From NCBI RefSeq assembly GCF_020520425.1, contig NC_079487.1:105372141-105436140 (forward strand): a stretch of 64,000 nt of DNA, given 5' to 3'. A program made the translations under genes and the position numbers. Shown here one piece after another: positions 44,301 to 56,519 of this stretch. Under the pieces are notes generated by a model. The model searched no databases. It saw only the letters and a list, made by a program, of their open reading frames with translations, and had not been told where the DNA came from. Source of the stretch: Spinacia oleracea. Its lineage: Eukaryota; Streptophyta; Magnoliopsida; Caryophyllales; Amaranthaceae. Numbering within the stretch: the first letter of the stretch is position 1; every line of letters starts with the position of its first letter.

Positions 44301-44481
44301 GTGGGCAAATAACTATGACGCACATTCTAGGGGAGCAGCTGCCGCTCCTCCTCCTCCTCCCTCTCAGGGTCAAGCACCCGTAAACAATATGGCTTATGGA
44401 TCTGCTGCTCCACCACCTGCTGCTCGAACCACAGCAGGAAACGAAATGCAGACTCGAGGTGGAAACACTGCTCGTAGGTAA
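41328..44481 (+). CDS. FLXL2: FLX-like protein (FLX-like 2 type), coiled coil
   Basis: Five coding exons: 41328-41887, 42004-42149, 42249-42343 and 43990-44481, following a non-coding leader exon (four coding blocks in all; the first exon is 5'UTR only). Phase closes at each junction, giving 430 aa. Residues 1-45 are rich in Pro, His and Gly (PPHHMRHPLHGPG), the typical FLX-family N-terminus. Residues ~47-230 are a heptad-rich coiled coil (EILEQKLASQHVEMERLATE...). The C-terminus is rich in Gly, Tyr, Pro and Gln with repeated YDPQ/YDMQ units and an eight-Pro stretch. The protein ends RR just at a GTAAGA, so a further splice there cannot be excluded. Arabidopsis FLX and relatives act with FRIGIDA in FLC regulation; a flowering role for this member is not established. 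The 1.65-kb last intron carries a (TG)n(G)n repeat at 43617-43649. Confidence 0.88.
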
Positions 44482-45617
44482 GAGAATTTCACGAGGTTCT
44501 CAGATTTCCAACTCATTTTACCTGTTTGGACCAAGCTTCGTATCCTTTGAAGATTTGGCCATACGCTTGAAAGCAGTCAGACATAAAGCTACTTTCTCCA
44601 TCTGAGGAGGTCAGTGCAGAAGTTTGGAGTGGAGGAGATATTTGAACAGTAGTGAAGGTTGACAATAGCTAAATCTTTTGTGAGATTATCATTTTGTAAG
44701 ATAACTTTGTATGAGCACTTTTTTTTGCCAAAAATGGGCTGCAGCTCTGCCGTTTTCTTTCTGTCATGTTGTGTGACCTTTGGCGATTAAGGTTTACTGT
44801 TCTTTTGATCAATTTTGAATGTAGTTTTAAGTAGTGCGAAGTATAATTTGTCGAATAAAAATGGTTCTGATGTTGAATGACCTTGGGTCTTAGGCTCCTA
44901 GCAATGTGAAACCTTCACTTTGACAATGAGTTGTGTGTTTTGGACGAGCAATGAATGGTATTGTGATGAAGTATATTACTTGAGCTGCTGATCGCCAAAT
45001 TTATTTAAGCAATACGGACGCTCACACAAATTTAAAAGGCTGGGATTCGGCTTCAATGTTACTTCTTATTATCTTATATGATGATTGGAGCACAATTTAT
45101 TGAGCAGAAAGGACATATGGATAAATATGGTTAGGGTAAATTCTTCGCGTTTTTCAGAGTAGCAAAACAATTCATTTTTAAAGTTTGTATCCAAATAATG
45201 AATTGAAAGGTGCAGATTTAATGTTGATAATGCATGATTCTGATTAGAAGAGCAGGTACAGTTATTTCACCAGTTGTTCGATGGGTGATTGAGAAATTGT
45301 ACATGATTATTTCACCAGTTATATCTATTACCACCGAAGGAGAGTTTTCGTTCCTCCATCAGGTGTTATAGATCTCTGCAGTTATAATTAAATAAAGATG
45401 ATAAGGTAAAAAAAAGGGCACCAGATGTATAACTTAATTGCCATACAATTAGAAGGTCAAATCAGCTTATTATGACTGACAAACCAGTTTATATGAGGCT
45501 TGAAACTCTACATTACAATGATTTAACTCCCACAAATTTATATTCATTGCAGACTACCAGAACATACAGACAGGGTGAATTAAACAAAATAAGCAGAAAT
45601 AGATTGAGTTCAGGCGT
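44482..45617. other. convergent 3' flanks of FLX-like and BRCT-RING genes
   Basis: 1.14 kb between two converging stop codons. It should contain both 3'UTRs. No other gene, RNA or repeat is recognised. The frame at 45472-45693 is the reverse shadow of the last exon of the minus-strand gene. Confidence 0.6.
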
Positions 45618-48600
45618 TCAGCTGAAGAATGGCAATCGACGATCTCTGCAGCCAATGCAAGTCCAAGGAAACAATGGAGGGTCAAGGCAGTAATGATGTA
45701 TGCAGCTACTCTGGCACATCTGACAGTACATAAGAAGATCTTCAGGATCTCGCTGCTGGCAACGACAACAAACTGAGGGGAGTATGACCTGTAACACCAA
45801 AAAAAAAATCCATTAATATAGCACGACTACATAATAGTTTTGCCTTATCCTTCAAAAAGAACATTCAAGTATGAACACCCATCGGTAGCAAGAAAAACAG
45901 AGTACACTAACATACAAGAAGTATCCTGAAAAGGAAGCCATGGTAAAACATGATAAATTTTTTGTTGAATCTTTATAAATGAGCTCATAAATCACCTGGG
46001 CGCCAGAATGAGATGCCACACCCTCAGAAACAAAGAATATGTCTTGTGATGATGACGCACATGGTATGGTCTGCGAGTAAATTTTCTGATCCACAGAGGC
46101 TCCAGCATTTACTCTTGTAATGTTGGTAAAACTGGCCTTGCATAGAGGGCATGTGGCTTCCTTCCTGTTTAAAGACTGTATAACAGATAAAGTGGCTTAT
46201 TAAACAACTGCACATTTAAACCAAATGTAGAGATAAATTTTGGGTCGTAGTCCAAATATGACACAAACTACCTAGACTACTTGAATTTAGAACAATTTTA
46301 GTCTAAACCATGCTTCCCGCAATTATCATTGTTATGCTAATACTAAAGCCTCTAAACAGGTGCCAAAAGATTATGGATTGTCATATAGATCCCCCTTAAA
46401 TAAGAAAATGAGAGTCCTTGAAGCTTATTTTGCCTTGCACACAATTACAGATTGCCAATAGACTTTCTAAAGTGGATGGAGAATGATATGAATCTCAGGA
46501 ATATGGACATCAATCATCATCCCCAGTACACGAATCAAAAAGCTATTTTATGCAGGAAGGAACAAAAAGTTATGCTTACCATGTGATCAGCCCAATTCTG
46601 GATGCATGAGAAACAGAAGCGATGTCCACATGACAAAACTCCTCTTAATGAACTATACTCTGTCCAGCATATAACACATGATAGCTCTGCTGATGCGCCA
46701 ATTGTTGACTGATCTCTTCCGAGCTTATCCCTATTTAAATTTTGAACACGAGGAATGTTCTCTTCTATGTTTATCCCCTTAGCATTTGATGCATCATGAC
46801 TGTGTAAGCTTGTGTCTAAAAGGGGACCTGTATCATTCATATTGTTGACTTCATCTCTGTTTTTGCCTTTTACAGCAGGCATAGTCTCAAGCCTTCTGCG
46901 AATGCTTGCTTCAATTTCCCTGCTCAAGTCATTGGATAGGCTTGAAGCAACAGGGAGCTCATTGACACCTAAAAGTGTTCTGCTTTGTTGTTCAGCATCA
47001 GTACTAGCTATCTCAGTATCATATCTTTTAGCATTCTTTTTCACAAGTCGACGACTTCTACGAGAAGATTCAGCAAAATCTGGCAAGATACTTAAGTCAT
47101 TATCACTTCTTCTCTGCTTGATTGAGCATTCAATTGAGTTATCTGATGCTTCACACTGAAAGATCAAGGACAGGAAGAAAGGTAAGAGTTCAGTCTGTTA
47201 GTAGTTTTCTGCTGTAATACGATAAGTCGATAACAGTTGTTTCTGAAGTTTCACAATTACAAAGTCTGACGAGATTTAAGTTTTGATCTAAATTTAGATT
47301 AGCAATATAGTAGGAGAAGAGTTCAAGCTCCACTTATGATCCTACTCACCTGAAGTCCATCAACTGTAGGAATCTCGGGCTCAAGAATAGCCCTCTTGGT
47401 ATCCGCCTTTACTCGTCTGCCTTCTCTAAAAGTTTCCTTGACCAATTTCCTCTTAGATAGTTGCCGAGCAGATATTCTGCTTCCTGGTACGGGAAACAAA
47501 TTCTACAATAGATATTTTTAAAACAAGTCACCATAGTTAGTTAAAAGCATTAGTAGAAACAGATGAACACTAAGTTCAATTACAAAAGCTTTGTTAAAAT
47601 GCAGAAGGCTAACAGGCACTAGAGATAACTGCAAATCTCTCAAGATCTGAAAGGTGCAAATGTGCAGCTCTACATTACCAATGCCCCTAGAATTCAGTCC
47701 CCAATGCTACACCTTAACATTGCCTTCTAAAATAATAAATATTCTTCAAAGACAAATCTATTACCTCGTCTAGCAACAAATTGTGGTCCCAATCATCATT
47801 TTCAATTTCATCAGACTCCAGATCTATTACATCATTGAGACGATCATGTATGCTAGGGCTGTTCAAAAGCAGCTTATTCTCAGACAGCAAGCCTGCAGTT
47901 TTCGTGACAGCTGGAAGGCTGTGGATATTGAAACCTACTTCTTGCCCACTGAAAATAATAAAACAAGTAAACAACATACTACTTGATAAACATGTAATGG
48001 TGGCACTATTTCAACAGACTAACAATACTGCAGTCAAACAAGCTTTGTCAAACAAATCATAAGTGAAGAAGAGAACAGTAGCATTTCATGAGATCTATAT
48101 AGCAAAAAGATTTATACATGGTTCAGTTACGATGATTGAGGACCTCTTAGCTGAATCATCATATCAATATATCATTTCATGAGAACACTAAATGATGATT
48201 TGCTTCTCAAGCAGCCAAAGAGAAGGAATATATATCCTTCCTCTGCCTGATCATTTAAAGGCGAATGGATCAGTGTAGATGCCAGAACTGTTTTTACCTT
48301 CGTAGTGTGTAGGGAGACTCTGGAATACGCTTCCCTTCCTTCATGCAGTCTTCAAGCCACTGATGATTGATAATTAGAGTTCCAAACTTTTTGGCATATT
48401 CATGTTTTTTCCCTTTAAATTTCCAACAGATCTGTCCAGCAACATAGTTATTTTTTCAGTTGCCATATCATGAGATGAAATAAATTAAAGAAAAGACCCA
48501 GAGGACAGTGAAACAATACAAGCAGTGAAAATATATGATCAGTGTATACATAGTTCTGCCCAAATAACAACTGACATCTTAAATACTGTGATAACAGGCA

Positions 48601-49904
48601 TACTATTCAACCTCTTATTCTTTCACAAAAAGCAAGGACACTGTCACATTTTGAAAGACTAAGCATTCGGTATTCAAAAGTCAAAACTTTTACTTGCTCC
48701 CTAGAGCAAGTACTCCAACAAACTCTTGTACATGCTTCCATATATATCCTATCCAATGCACCCTACAAGGCTACAACTTTCTCCAAGTCTAATAGCTGGC
48801 TGTAGAATGCATAAGACTTATGCATAACTTTCTTCTAACTTATGCATAAGTCCTCTCTAAATTATACATCTACATCTAGGAATCTGCGACTGTATATCTT
48901 CCTTGCATGACCCTTGAAGTAGCAAATATTACCCTATGCAACTCCCAGACGAAAAATCATATTTATTTCTGAAATCCAATTAATTGTAAAGGACATTTCA
49001 AGTCAACAAGCCAGTAACATATTTCCGTGCAAACGAGAAAGTCATATAGCTTTCTTTGTAAAGTTAAATAGTCCCCTTATAACTGCTATGAAAAGCATAC
49101 AATACAACCTTTCTTCCTTCACATACAGCAAGTATTCTGTCACAAACAAGCTGCTAGATCTCAAAAGTAAAAACTATTACTTGCTCTTGCTCCCAATAGC
49201 AAGAACGACATGCTCTAGCGCGTTCTTTTCTATATCCACTGCCTCCTACAGATTCCAAATAAAATCTCTGACATGCTATAGTCCAGGAATATGCTGATGT
49301 AGCTCTCTTAAGGGTATGTCTAATCTCTTGACGTTGAATGGCGCGGGGAGGCACCGAATTACTAGTAGCTCCTTCCTTTCAGCTATAGATAAGTCCTCCT
49401 AAATCACAATGTTACATAACCAAATCTAGGTATCTGCTACTATATTTCTTCCTTGTAGAACCCTTAAGCAACTTTCAGCCAGAAACCCTTAATCACCTCT
49501 CTAATCCCGTATTAATTTCTAAATTGAAATATTCATGAAACAAGAAAAACAAAAACACCACCCCCAAAATTCATCCTTAATTATAACAGGAATATTCATC
49601 ATCATTTCAACTAAAGCAAAAATAACCTCATAATTGCCATAAGTTATCCAAGAGTATACCAATTTCTCACCAACAACGACGCAAAACCCGCAAACTCTTA
49701 GCAATTTAAACATAATACCAAAAAATTGATATCAAATTAGGGCAATAAAAAGATAAAAGAAATACTCACCAAATGCGTTGTAGATCTTGACAATTTTCCA
49801 ACATAATTCGCACCGGCGACAGATATCAACTTTATCAGCATCATCCGCTCACTCCCACAGTATCCACTGACTGTTACAACAGTGGCATCCATTCCTTCCA
49901 CCAT
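45618..49904 (-). CDS. BRCT-RING-PHD protein, probable E3 ubiquitin ligase
   Basis: Seven exons: 49770-49904, 48298-48431, 47765-47948, 47350-47502, 46580-47155, 45996-46175 and 45618-45788. Lengths total 1533 nt, giving 510 aa. Residues 5-90 form a BRCT domain ([11 protein letters not shown]..., [21 protein letters not shown]). The middle (150-350) is charged and disordered with [12 protein letters not shown]3HC4 RING spans exons 5-6 (C362-x2-C365, CGH, C-x2-C, CPLC at 403-406). A C-terminal C4HC3 PHD-type finger has C461, C464, C476, C479, H485, C488, C498 and C501. The ATG is chosen because it starts the BRCT fold; a second in-frame Met lies 4 codons on. It is probably orthologous to the Arabidopsis RING/BRCT protein next to FLL2. 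Nuclear localisation and ligase activity are inferences. Confidence 0.88.
48600..49500. repeat. diverged tandem duplication in intron 1 of the BRCT-RING gene
   Basis: Two ~480-bp segments (starting about 48605 and 49098) share ordered landmarks: CAACCT.TT.TTCTTTCAC/CTTCAC, ACTTGCTC, CATCTAGG.ATCTGC.ACT and TTCCTTG.A..ACCCTT. The copies are strongly diverged. They explain much of the 1.3-kb intron length. Confidence 0.5.
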
Positions 49905-50280
49905 TTTCCGCAAAACTTCTAAAACCCTAAAAAATTCAATTGAAACATTAGAATCGAAAATAGCAGCGACAAAGAAAACAAATTTGAAGAATTTTGCAAT
50001 TTTTCAGGAAATTCGAGCGAAAAACATCAACTTAACCACATTCAATTGCAAAATTGAAGTGAAAATCACCTTACACAAGCGTATATTTAGTTTGAAGGGA
50101 AGCTTCAACTAAAGTTGGTTTTGCCGGGAATTAAAAAAATTTTGAAAAATTTGAGGCCTCAGGTGTGGATGATAATTCTCATTACCATTTTAACCAACCA
50201 CCAATTGCGATTTATCTATTCACATTAATTTATGAATAAATGTTAGACATGCATGAATTCTAAAACAACTAAATGTTTAC
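49905..50280 (-). promoter_or_regulatory. upstream region of the BRCT-RING gene
   Basis: A short 5' flank of about 375 bp between the ATG and the MULE remnant. AT-rich; no convincing TATA box. The MULE end thus lies in the presumed promoter. Confidence 0.35.
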
Positions 50281-50669
50281 GGATTTTTCATGAAATACCC
50301 CTCAATTTTCACGAAATTCACCAAATGCCCCTCAACTTTCAGAAATTCACCAAATGCCCATCACCTTTAATATAATACCCAAACTACCCTTACTAATGAC
50401 GCGCCGTTAGTCCGCCGTTAGTCTGCCGTTAGCCTACTTTTCTAATTCACCAAATGCCCTTACAATGTAACTTATTTCACCAAATACCCCTATTTTAAAA
50501 TATAATTCACCAAATGCCCAAATGTAAAAATTACCTTTTTAAAGCCCAACAGCTAGTTTTTTGGGATTGAAAAATAGCCGTAGCTTATTGTTTTAGTATA
50601 AATAACCCTGTTCTGAGTGTTTATTTAGTCACCAAATTGTTTTGTTGTAGTTTCATCTCATTTTGTGTC

Positions 50670-50843
50670 ATGAGTTATCATTCAAAATCATCATCCACAC
50701 ATAATGAGTCCACATATGTTAGAGTCCCAAATAAAATCTGTTATCGTGGGAGGAAATTTGTCATTCGTAGCTCCGATACAACACTCATTCCACAAAGGGT
50801 ATACTACAAGTGTGATCCAAGCAACAATGGCGAATATGCTTAA
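50670..50843 (+). pseudogene. degenerate GRF-type zinc-finger frame
   Basis: A 57-codon frame (MSYHSKSS...) with the GRF-type layout C-x-G-(R/K)..VIRSS.T..PQRVYYKC. GRF-like proteins with this Ser-rich start are common passengers of plant MULEs. Further zinc ligands are missing after the early stop. Probably a non-functional fragment. Confidence 0.45.
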
Positions 50844-51123
50844 ATATGATGTTTTTGATCAATACTACATATTGTTTCAGTATATCTGTCACTATATGAA
50901 GTTATTTTTGAATGGTGAATATGATCATTATGATGTTTTTGAATGGTGAATATGCTTAATCTAGTTTGATAAATGATGTTTTTTTGTGTGTTGAATATGC
51001 TTAATCTGTTGCTGATATTTTTAGTACACTTTATTTCTGACACATCTGAAAATATTAGCAGCAGAAATGCTAGATTGATTACAATTTCATGAGGAAGCAG
51101 TTTAGTTCCCAAATATGGAGTAA

Positions 51124-51429
51124 TTAACAAGAGAAATACGCAAAAAGGCAACACAAGTAAGCATCACGAGTAGCTGCTTCAATTTGTTGTAAAGACAACA
51201 TAGTAGCACCCCAACTTCCTAGAGGTGCTGCAGGACCTTTAAGCACGTACAAAAACAATTCTTTACCCGGTGTAAATAGATTCGTCAAATATTGCAATCC
51301 AAATATTTTGAACTTTTCATTGGTCTGTTTTTTATCCTGTTTAACAGTTACAACCAATTCACGCAAATCAAAAGCATTCCTGCATTGAATCCCATAATCT
51401 CTGTTCAACGCTTTAAGACAGTTGTTCAT
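51124..51429 (-). pseudogene. fragment of a Werner-type 3'-5' exonuclease-like protein
   Basis: The minus-strand frame holds RDYGIQCRNAFDLREL, LQYLTNLFTPG and SWGATMLSLQQIEAATRDAY. These correspond in order to the C-terminal part of plant WRN-exonuclease-like (DnaQ fold) proteins: a DLR.L block and an LS..QI..A..DAY block with the final catalytic Asp. The N-terminal DE residues are absent. It is a captured or decayed fragment, not a gene. Confidence 0.5.
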
Positions 51430-51484
51430 TTTAACAGCAACAAAGGTAAGCTATTGTCTTTGGAAGAACTAAGCCAGTGAACAA

Positions 51485-54400
51485 AGCAAAAAAAACCCAG
51501 CTTAAAAAAATCCAAAATATCAAAATTGAATTGTTGACCAAAAGCACAACAAACCAATGGTCATATGACCTGTTTAAAATTGATGGGGGTGTAAAGATTG
51601 ACTTATTCATGTATATTACTCAAGAAAAGAGAAGATATTTGCGGAATTTTATGTCTCAAATTTGTTTACAGTTTTATAAGCCTTTATTTTGACGTGGAGA
51701 TTTCAATGTTGTTTTGGCAGTAGACGATAGACCGCGGGGGTCTTGTGTTACAGATTGTGAATTAGTTGATTTTAAAAACTTTTTTCTTCAGAATGCTTTA
51801 CATCAAGTTAAAACTGTTGGTGCTTTCTATACTTGGTGTAATAATAAACAGGGTGATGACATAATCTATTCTAGAATTGTCAGATGTATTGCAAAGTCAA
51901 GGTGGTTAGCTAAATATGTTAGTGTTCAGGCTGAGGTGCTGGATAGAAATGTGTTAGATCACAACCCAATTATGCTTTAGTTTGATTCTGGTGTTCGAAA
52001 ATAGGGAAGACATTCAGATTTCTTAATGTTCTTAATTCCCATGCTGATTTTTTCCCGACTGTAATTGAATGTTGGAAGAAAAAACAACACTTTGTTTCTC
52101 TGTTGGTATTTGGTTTAAGTTGAAGCATCTCAAACTCTTAAATGTCAAGTATTTTCAAGGCACTGCAAAGAAGATTGAGAATGTCAAATGCAAGCTGGAG
52201 ACTGTCCTGAGTAAGTTAAGGTTACAATAACCTTATTTGTGAAGAGAAGAATCTGCTCGTTGAGTTAGAAAAATGGAGTTTGATTGAAAAAAGGATTTGG
52301 CAACAAAAGTCTAGAGCGACATGGATTAATTTAGATGATTCAAATACCAAAATTTTCCATGCTTTTGCAAAAGAGAGAATGTATTATTCCATTCGAGTTT
52401 TATACAAGGCTGATGGTACTAAGTTGCGTAATCAACAGGGTATAAAAGATGAAGTTGTTCATTTCTATAAAAGTCTAATGGGCTCTCCGACTGGCTCTCT
52501 TCCTATGGTGGATAGAAACTTTGTAGAGCGGGACTCCCTTCTTTTTGCCAGCTATCAAAGGTACTTATGTGCTGTTATTTCTAATGAGGAAATTAAACAA
52601 GCTTTGTTTGATATGGATCCTCTGAAGTCCCATGAAGGGGATGGTTTTAATGTATGTTTTTTTTTTCCAGCAATGTTGGAGTATTATTATCTATAGTGTG
52701 GTGGATGCTATCTCTGATTTCTTTATCTATGGTGAACTTCTACACCAGGTAAACTGTACCATTGTCTCTTTGATTCCAAATCTTGAAAATGTTGCTCAAG
52801 CATGTGAAGGATTTCAGACTTATAGCTTGCTGCACTATTTTGTATAAAATCGTTTCTAAGGTTTTAGCAAATATAATGCAAGTTGTTCTTCCTGATATCA
52901 TTAATGATGGCCAGTCATATTTCATTAAGGGGAGAGTAATATTTGACAATATTGTCCTTAGTCATGAATTGATTATAGGTTATAATCGAAAGAATATCTC
53001 ACCTAGATGTATGATTAAAATCGATCTTCAAAATGCATATGATTCAGAAGAATGACTTTTTATTGAATATTTGCTGCTCTTTCTTAGTTTTCCTAGAAAG
53101 TTTATTGAATGGATTATGGAGTTCTTGACTACTGTCTCTTATAGCTTCAAAGTTAATGGTGATGTTACAGAGTCTTTTCAAGCTAAGAGAGGTCTACGAC
53201 AAGGAGATCATATCTCTCCTTTTTTTTTTCTTTCATTTATATGGAATATCTTAATCGATGTCTGAGATTGCTACATGATGATTGTGATTTCAGTTTTCAC
53301 CCCAGATGCCAGAAATTGAAACTGATTCATATGTGCTTTGCCGATAATATCCTCATCTTTACTAGAGGTGATACTTCTTCAGTTAAACAATTGTTTTATG
53401 TGTACCAATTATTTACTAGTGCTTCTAGACTTCAGGCTAATCTAAGAGAAAAGTTCCATCTACATCGGTGGTGTTAAGCCAGAGATTCAGAATGCAATTC
53501 TTGATGAGTTCCAGCTCTCTAAAGGTGAGATGCATTTTAGATATCTTGTGATATCTCTCTCCTCAAGGAAATTATATGTGTTTCAATATCAGCCACTAGT
53601 GAAGAAGATCTTGGACATGATTAACAGTTGAACAACTAAATTCTTATCTTATGCTGGAAGGATCCAATGGATTAAGTCTTTTCTCTTTGGTATCCAAACA
53701 TATTGGTGTCAAATATTTTTGATACCAAAGAAAGTTTTGAAATTAATCCAAGCTGCTTGTAGGTCCTTTATTTGGACTCGTCAATCTTGCGTTTCTAAGA
53801 AGGCCCTTGTTGCTTGGGAAAAGGTTTGTCTTCCTAAAACTTCAGGTGGTCTAAATATTATTTATGTTGCTATCTAGAATCAAGTAGCAATCTGTAAGAT
53901 TTTATGGAGCTTAGCGCATAAGAAAAACAAACTTAGGATAAAATTGGTGCACCTTTACTATGTTAAGCAGCACACTCTTTACAACCATGACGAGTTCTGC
54001 TCAAGATTCATGGATTGTACGAAGTAAGAAAGATTTTAATGCTTTGAATTTTTTTTTGGAGTATGAATCAAGGTCGGAATCTTTTTATGAGCACAAAATT
54101 TTCTATCAAGGATTTGTATAAATTCTTAAGGGGTGACTCAACGAAGGTTCCTTGGAGAAAGATGATTTGTAACAATGCTAGCCCTCCTAAGTGTATTTTC
54201 AAAGGTTGGTTGGCTATATTAGGGAGGCTTTCAACTCGTGACAGAACGTTGAAGATGGGAGTTAATTGTGATCCAGGTTGTTGCTTTTGTTCTGATTTGG
54301 AGACTGTTGAGCATTGGTTTTTCACTTGTCCGTTTGCTGCGGAGACTTGGGCAATGGTGCTGAATTGGTTGAATCTTCCTATTAACAGTGGAAGCTTCTG

Positions 54401-54765
54401 TTTGCAGAATGTTGCGGTGTGTTTTTGCAGCAATGGTGTAAAACATCAAGTGATTAGAATGATAGTTATGTTGTGGTTGCTGTCTATATGATTTGGCAAG
54501 AGAAAAACGTTAGGAAGTTCCAAAATAGCAACGACACAACTCATAGTATTTTTAAAGAGATTCAAGTGACTATCTTTAGTAGGTGTTTCGACTTTAAGAA
54601 GTTACAGAATTTTAGAGCCTCTTTGTAATTTTGGGTGTTTTTAGTTTTTACTCTTGGGATGCCTTCCTAGAAGGGATGCCATTGGAGTTTTATCTTTGTT
54701 TGTTAGGTTGTTTAGCGCCTTGTACTCAATATTTGGTTTAATATAATTCTTTCATTTAATAATAA
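51485..54765 (+). pseudogene. decayed L1-type LINE (endonuclease, RT, zf-RVT)
   Basis: In order on plus: an endonuclease C-terminus (RGDFNVVLAVDDRPRGS at about 51695-51745, then GAFYTWCNN and DHNPIML); the linker WQQKSRATWINLDDSNTKIFH (about 52295); reverse transcriptase blocks (VNCTIVSLIPN, ACCTILYKIVSKVLANIMQ, IKIDLQNAYDSEE, GLRQGDHISPFFF, and CFADN where CFADD is usual); and a zf-RVT segment CCFCSDLETVEHWFFTC (about 54280). Frames are broken by several stops and shifts. The 3' end is a plant-LINE-like TTTGGTTTAATATAATTCTT followed by TTTAATAATAA. Inactive. Confidence 0.85.
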
Positions 54766-55529
54766 TCAAAAGGTAGACTTACTTTTTGTGGATGGTCCAA
54801 AGGTCGACTTATTTCCATCAATTTTTCCTTTTAAAAAATAAATAAATGAAAAGACAGACACGTGACATCATGGTATACAAAGCATTTGTTTTAAAATATT
54901 AGTATAAAAAAATATTAGTATAGATGGTCCCGGTTTTTGTTTATTTTGTAAGGACTAGTTGGGGGTTAGAAGATTGACGTAATTTCTGTTCTACAAGGAA
55001 ACTCATAGCACTTTGACATTTGGTATTCCTTATTAAAATATCTATTGCACCCTTATTAAACGAACAATTTTACAATAGCCACAATAAAATGGTAGCCACT
55101 ATAATTGATTGAATACAACCGTCTAATAAACTCCCTCTGTTTCTAAATAACGGGGATGATTTTCATAAGTAGGTGTTTCAAATTAATAGGGACACTCTAA
55201 TGTATTATATTTTTGGACGGATGACACACAATATTTAATGCTTCACATCCTTATTTTTCCACTTTACTTAGAGCATGTACATTGGGGCTCTTGGAGTGGC
55301 TCTCCAAGTCGCTCTCCGAGTGTTCTCTAACTAGAACTATCTCTTGGACAACATTGGGGATTTTGAAGGGCTCTTGATTAACTCTTCATGGAGAGATACT
55401 TCAAGGTAACCCTTGGCCAAGACACCTCCAAGAATTGATTCTTGTTGAAAAGTGGAGAGTAACTTAATTTGGCTGTGAAAGACAATTAACTATGGACATG
55501 TGGACCACCAAATAGTAAAAAAGAGGATT
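54766..55529. other. intergenic DNA with MITE-like fragments
   Basis: Contains an isolated Stowaway-like left end (CTCCCTCTGTTTCTAAATAA, about 55131) and a GAGCATGTACATTGGGGCTC motif (about 55271) of the kind that starts PIF-type MITEs. Neither has a partner end. No gene is seen. Confidence 0.4.
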
Positions 55530-56519
55530 ACGGACAATAGCATAAATCATTCCTTACATGCGAATAAAGCCATACATGCATAACCATACTTGGACAACAT
55601 GTTTGTCATTTAAATTCAACAAACATAACCAATCATAACATGCTTGTTCACTTCCATTCAACAAACATAAACCATATCCATAACATGCTTGCTCACACAT
55701 TCAAACATGAATCCGTAAATATACCAAGTACATGAATCACAACATAAAATCACCACACGAATTCCCATGAAAATAAGTTGGTCACCCTAGACTTGTACGT
55801 ACCTTGAATACCTAAGTACGGGGGCCACTTTGTGATTCAATCCACTAAATTAGAAATCTCCTCCTATTATTAAGATAATGAAACTTAATTATTATCCGTG
55901 TTCATTAAATTTCCAGCAACTTTATTTAGTTTTAAAACTCTTGAATTAATTCGAATTTATCGCTAGTCGTTAGAATAATAATTCCAATTAACCGTTTAAA
56001 ACCCTAACATTAAATTTAATTAATTTCATGCTTAAAACCATTAAACATTGACAATTTAGGTCTTAAAACGAATCTGAAAATTATAATTGATTACCATAAT
56101 TAAAATTGTCATCTAATTATGTTAATGAATTAGCCATAAGGTTTAAGCCAAAATCCTAACCCTAAATCATCATTCACATCATTAAAACCCTTGAAAATTG
56201 AAGCTTTATTAATAAACCAAATCTGAAAATTAATGTCCTTCAACCAAAAATAATCCTCAATATTCTAATCATCAAAATTCTCAACTTTGGTGTTCATAAC
56301 CAATCCCAGCATAATAATCAATCAAAATCCAATATTAATCATAATTTAAAACATAAGTAAAATAGAGAAGAATAGGAATAAGAGAAATTATATCAAGTCG
56401 GCCTATAGCACGGCATGGTCACGAATTAGTGTGGCCGGACGCAAAGAGTGACAAAAAGGGGCAAAGGTGCGCATGCACAACAACGACGAGGGTTGTTGTT
56501 GTTGTGCTTGTGATGTGCA

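Larger units (their letters stand above)
50281..51480. mobile_element. truncated Mutator-like element with captured fragments
   Basis: The left terminal repeat starts GGATTTTTCATGAAATACCC and continues with repeated ACCAAATGCCC and CCGTTAGTCCGCCGTTAGTC blocks, closely paralleling the ends of the intact MULE at 17866-19464. No matching right terminus was found; a LINE begins near 51485 and may have truncated it. Inside are a GRF-like frame (50670-50843) and an antisense exonuclease-like fragment (51124-51429). Confidence 0.6.

Noticed and set aside
54875..54925. Possible further Helitron 5' end (minus-strand TCTATACTAATATTTT)
   Set aside because: The motif is duplicated and fits, but no hairpin plus CTAG terminus was found on its downstream side.
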